In this document: positions 4,791 through 7,079 of the stretch, piece after piece
Layout: the number at the start of each line of letters is the position of its first letter
Numbering within the stretch: the first letter of the stretch is position 1
Made by a program: the position numbers and the translations under genes
Assembly (NCBI GenBank): GCA_903887655.1
Contig: CAISQQ010000084.1
Location: 1 to 7,079, forward strand
Direction: 5' to 3'
DNA length: 7,079 bases
Origin: an uncultured Burkholderiales bacterium
GTDB taxonomy: Bacteria > Pseudomonadota > Gammaproteobacteria > Burkholderiales > Burkholderiaceae_C
Notes under the pieces: generated by a model
The model's database searches: none
What the model was told of the DNA's origin: nothing
The model's input: the letters and a program-made list of their open reading frames with translations, nothing else

Positions 4791-5994
4791 GGGCGAATGA
4801 TAGCCTGTGGCGAAGCATCAAATCAAATTCCTCTAAAAATAAGGGCTCGAGGCTTACCCCGAGCGCCACGCTCCAAGCCTGCGGGTAAAGCGGCCACAGC
4901 TTGGCGGCATCTTTTTCAGTGCACAGCACCACGGCAGGCTCGCTCGCCAGCCCAAGCTCTGTGCTCAGCAATCCCATCAACTCGCTGGCACTCGCGTGGT
5001 CGCTCGCGCTCAGAGTCGCTGTAAGCGGCAGGCCCAAGGCGCTGAGCATCTCAAAGAATTGAGTGGGCTTGGCAACACCGGCCAAGGCCACCAGGCGAAC
5101 AGCAGGGTGTTGACTGCGCGCGGATGGCGGCGTGTGTGCGCTCGGTGAGTTGGGTGCAGGTGGGGTCAAGCTCATCAAGTCTAGCGTCTCGCCTTTGGCG
5201 TTTCGGGCGAGGCGCGTTAAATACCGCTGGGCCACAAAACCAGGGGTGAATGCTCGAGCGAGGCGATGGGTCGCTGGCGTTGATTCACCGCCTTCGGGGT
5301 CTGCCCCAAGCGACTGAGAGTGAATCACCCACTCGCGGGTTGGCTCGCGCTCAGGCGACTTTAGAGCGCGCTGCCTGGGCCAAGGCTCGCGCAGTGGCCC
5401 AGCGGGCAGGGTGAATCCATTGCCCAGTCCACGCTCATCAAAGACACAAATCGTGGCATCGGCCCAGTGCTTTAAGCGCTGCAAGCCGTCGTCACTGAGC
5501 AAGACCTGGGTTTGCGGAAACTGCGCCAACAGCAGTCGAGCAGCGCGCACACGCTCCACCCCCACCACCACCGGCACACCGGTGCGCTCGTGGATTAAAA
5601 CCGGCTCGTCTCCCCAGCGTTTCGCATCGGCACCCCGCTCGAGGAGGTGCTCCCCCGTGTTGGTCGAGCCATAGCCTCGGGCGAGCACGCCCACTTGCAG
5701 GCCCTGCGCTTGAAGGTGCTCAATCAAGGCGAGCACGATGGGGGTCTTGCCCACGCCACCGACATAAATGTTGCCCACCACCACCAAGGGCACGCTCAGC
5801 CGCTCAGCCGCCCTGGGCCTCGGTGCGAGCCACAGGGCTCGGCACTGGTCAATGCACTGGTGCGCCCACCACAGCAGTTGAGACAGCGGCCACAGGCCAT
5901 AAGCCCACCAGCCGCGGCGCAACCACGCGCGTTGCAGCCAGCCCTCGAGCGTTGCCCTCAGTGAGCGTTGGCCACTCCCCATGGTCTTCTTCAC
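4771..5994 (-). CDS. lpxK: Tetraacyldisaccharide 4'-kinase
   Basis: Phosphorylates the 4' position of the lipid A disaccharide to lipid IVA at the inner-membrane cytoplasmic face. Motifs in order: an aromatic, amphipathic N-terminal membrane-associated helix (about 18-55); Walker A VVGNIYVGGVGKTP (72-85); ARGYG (105-109); WGDEP (127-131); SDDGLQ (167-172); LPAGPLREP (196-204); and C-terminal VALAGVAKP (302-310) and CTEKDAAKL (357-365). It has 407 residues versus 328 in E. coli; the excess is mainly two low-complexity segments, about 205-245 and 272-297 (rich in Pro, Ser, Thr, Ala). The GTG at 5994 overlaps the exbD stop as GTGA. An ATG at 5982 is an alternative (403 aa), and neither has a strong Shine-Dalgarno. 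The 3' end overlaps the Trm112 gene by 20 nt. Confidence 0.94.
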   Translation of the reverse strand: MKKTMGSGQRSLRATLEGWLQRAWLRRGWWAYGLWPLSQLLWWAHQCIDQCRALWLAPRPRAAERLSVPLVVVGNIYVGGVGKTPIVLALIEHLQAQGLQVGVLARGYGSTNTGEHLLERGADAKRWGDEPVLIHERTGVPVVVGVERVRAARLLLAQFPQTQVLLSDDGLQRLKHWADATICVFDERGLGNGFTLPAGPLREPWPRQRALKSPEREPTREWVIHSQSLGADPEGGESTPATHRLARAFTPGFVAQRYLTRLARNAKGETLDLMSLTPPAPNSPSAHTPPSARSQHPAVRLVALAGVAKPTQFFEMLSALGLPLTATLSASDHASASELMGLLSTELGLASEPAVVLCTEKDAAKLWPLYPQAWSVALGVSLEPLFLEEFDLMLRHRLSFAHGHETH

Positions 5995-6479
5995 TGGCCT
6001 TTGTCGGTGGGCTCATCGCCCGCCAAGGCATGCTCGGCAAGGGTCGGTGGGGCATCGGTGGCGAAGGCGATGCGATCGAACTTGGCATTTTGCGCGGCTT
6101 GCAGCGCCCAGATGATCCACTGGTGCTGGGCCTGGGCGTCGGCAGAAATCACGACCATGGAGGGATCGGCGGCGGTGTTGGCCGCTTGCAAGGCGAGCAC
6201 CAATTGTGCGATCACGGTGTTGGCCTTGGCCTGCGAATCAATGCGCGCAACAGGCTGGTTTTGCACCAAAAAATCCCCCGAGGCCGAGATTTGCAACGAG
6301 ATGGAGGCGGATTTTTGCGGGGCCTGTGCGGCTTGGGCCTTGGGCAAATGAATGGACAACTGCGCGTTTTTGCTAAAGCTGGTGGAGAGCATCAAAAAAA
6401 TCAAAATCACCAGCAGCACATCAATGAAAGGAATGAGGTTGATCTCAGGCTCGGGTGCGGGGTGCTGTTTGAATTTCAT
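5991..6479 (-). CDS. exbD: ExbD/TolR-type biopolymer transport protein
   Basis: Partner of ExbB/TolQ in an inner-membrane proton channel that powers TonB- or Tol-dependent outer-membrane processes. The 162 residues show a short cytoplasmic N-terminus ending PEINLIPFID, then one transmembrane helix (about 14-34, INLIPFIDVLLVILIFLMLS). The conserved proton-pathway Asp is at position 20, equivalent to Asp25 of E. coli ExbD. A periplasmic domain ends in FDRIAFATDAP. About 18 polar residues follow this usual end, making it longer than E. coli ExbD (141). ExbD versus TolR cannot be separated by sequence alone here, since no tonB or tolA/tolB is visible. No strong Shine-Dalgarno precedes the ATG. 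exbB ends 22 nt upstream, and lpxK starts inside the stop codon. Confidence 0.92.
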   Translation of the reverse strand: MKFKQHPAPEPEINLIPFIDVLLVILIFLMLSTSFSKNAQLSIHLPKAQAAQAPQKSASISLQISASGDFLVQNQPVARIDSQAKANTVIAQLVLALQAANTAADPSMVVISADAQAQHQWIIWALQAAQNAKFDRIAFATDAPPTLAEHALAGDEPTDKGQ

Positions 6480-6501
6480 GGTCTGCGCTTGAAGGGGGGG
6501 C

Positions 6502-7079
6502 TTACAGACCGTTGAGCTTGATCAAGGCTTGCACAGCGCTCTCAGCGGCCCATTCGAGCTCGCCCACATACTGGTCAACACGGGCGCGAAAGACCCGCCA
6601 AGCCACCAGCGATGGAATGGCCACCACCAAACCCATGGCGGTGTTGTAAAGTGCCATGGAGATGCCCAGGCTCAGCTCGATGGGTTGGCTCGCGCTCGCG
6701 CTTTGCGAGGCAAAAATGTCAATCATGCCCAGCACCGTGCCCAGCAGCCCCAAAAGAGGGGCCACGGAGGCAATGGTCGAGAGCGTGCTCAAGTAGCGAT
6801 TCAAGTCAACCGTGAGTTGCTGCCCCAAGCCCTCCATCTCAAAGCGCACCTCTTGCTCCCAGGCTTTGGCGTCCAGTGTGCTTTTGGCAAAGGCCGGTGC
6901 CGCACGGTGCTGCTCGAGCAACTGCTGGGCCAAGGCCATGATGGCGCCCAGACTCGATGAGGTTTTGAGGGCGACCCCATCGAGATCGCTGGGTTGACCT
7001 GCAGGGCGTTGGCCCCAGGCGTGCAGATGGGACTCGAGCAGTCCTTCGGGGGCGACTTTGTGTCGCTGCAGCCGAAAGC
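6502..7079 (-). CDS. exbB: ExbB/TolQ/MotA-family proton channel protein (5' end outside window)
   Basis: Forms the pentameric channel around ExbD in the inner membrane. The frame is open to the window edge, giving 191 visible residues beginning FRLQRHKVAPEG. An internal Met 46 residues in (6939) is not the true start because coding-like sequence continues above it. The N-terminal transmembrane helix is outside the window. The visible part holds a cytoplasmic region, then TM2 (about 97-121, IASVAPLLGLLGTVLGMIDI) and TM3 (about 136-162, LGISMALYNTAMGLVVAIPS). Thr114 (GLLGTVLG) and Thr146 (YNTAMG) match the conserved channel threonines Thr148/Thr181 of E. coli ExbB. The short cytoplasmic tail ends IKLNGL. 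It is the first visible gene of the minus-strand cluster; the promoter is not in view. Confidence 0.9.
   Translation of the reverse strand, partial: FRLQRHKVAPEGLLESHLHAWGQRPAGQPSDLDGVALKTSSSLGAIMALAQQLLEQHRAAPAFAKSTLDAKAWEQEVRFEMEGLGQQLTVDLNRYLSTLSTIASVAPLLGLLGTVLGMIDIFASQSASASQPIELSLGISMALYNTAMGLVVAIPSLVAWRVFRARVDQYVGELEWAAESAVQALIKLNGL

Noticed and set aside
5823..6515. Plus-strand open frame of 230 codons over lpxK/exbD
   Set aside because: It is antisense to two recognised genes, with Gly/Arg-rich composition typical of a shadow frame and no recognisable domain.

Overview
The window looks like a chromosomal housekeeping segment from a GC-rich Gram-negative betaproteobacterium. It is probably Burkholderiales, and a Comamonadaceae-like freshwater relative is my best guess. 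The basis is protein-level recognition (a 224-aa LexA with betaproteobacterial features, a 218-aa adenylate kinase, a Trm112 protein of the 'CPVTKGPL' type) and the gene order exbB-exbD-lpxK-trm112-kdsB-adk. The genus cannot be fixed from the sequence alone. The first 22 bases are not genomic. They match the inner end of the Illumina TruSeq read-2 adapter, so the piece is a sequencing assembly with untrimmed adapter at its left edge.

Left part (23-1751). A minus-strand fragment gives the N-terminal 79 residues of a D-2-hydroxyacid dehydrogenase, cut at the adapter junction. To its right is a 218-bp gap with a convincing minus-strand intrinsic terminator (364-393). Then comes a minus-strand two-gene unit: lexA (996-1670) followed by an uncharacterised 167-aa protein (480-983) whose strong Shine-Dalgarno overlaps the lexA stop codon. 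An 81-bp divergent intergenic region carries one perfect SOS box (CTGT-N8-ACAG) and a second near-perfect box over a plausible lexA promoter.

Middle (1752-2966). A plus-strand cytoplasmic-type L-asparaginase with a complete catalytic set is transcribed divergently from lexA and converges on adk.

Right part (2967-7079). All genes are on the minus strand, in transcription order exbB (5' end outside the window), exbD, lpxK, a Trm112-family small protein, kdsB and adk. From exbB to kdsB the spacing is tight or overlapping (22 nt, then GTGA overlap, 20-nt overlap, TTGA overlap), which suggests a translationally coupled operon. adk is separated by about 200 bp. LpxK and KdsB supply lipid A 4'-phosphorylation and activated Kdo, so the cluster is an outer-membrane (lipid A/Kdo) unit headed by a TonB/Tol-type proton-channel pair.

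I saw no mobile element, CRISPR array, tRNA, rRNA, toxin-antitoxin or defence system, and no clearly new biological system. The most interesting points are the unknown protein co-transcribed with lexA, the double SOS box shared with the asparaginase gene, and several insertions or residue losses in otherwise standard enzymes.
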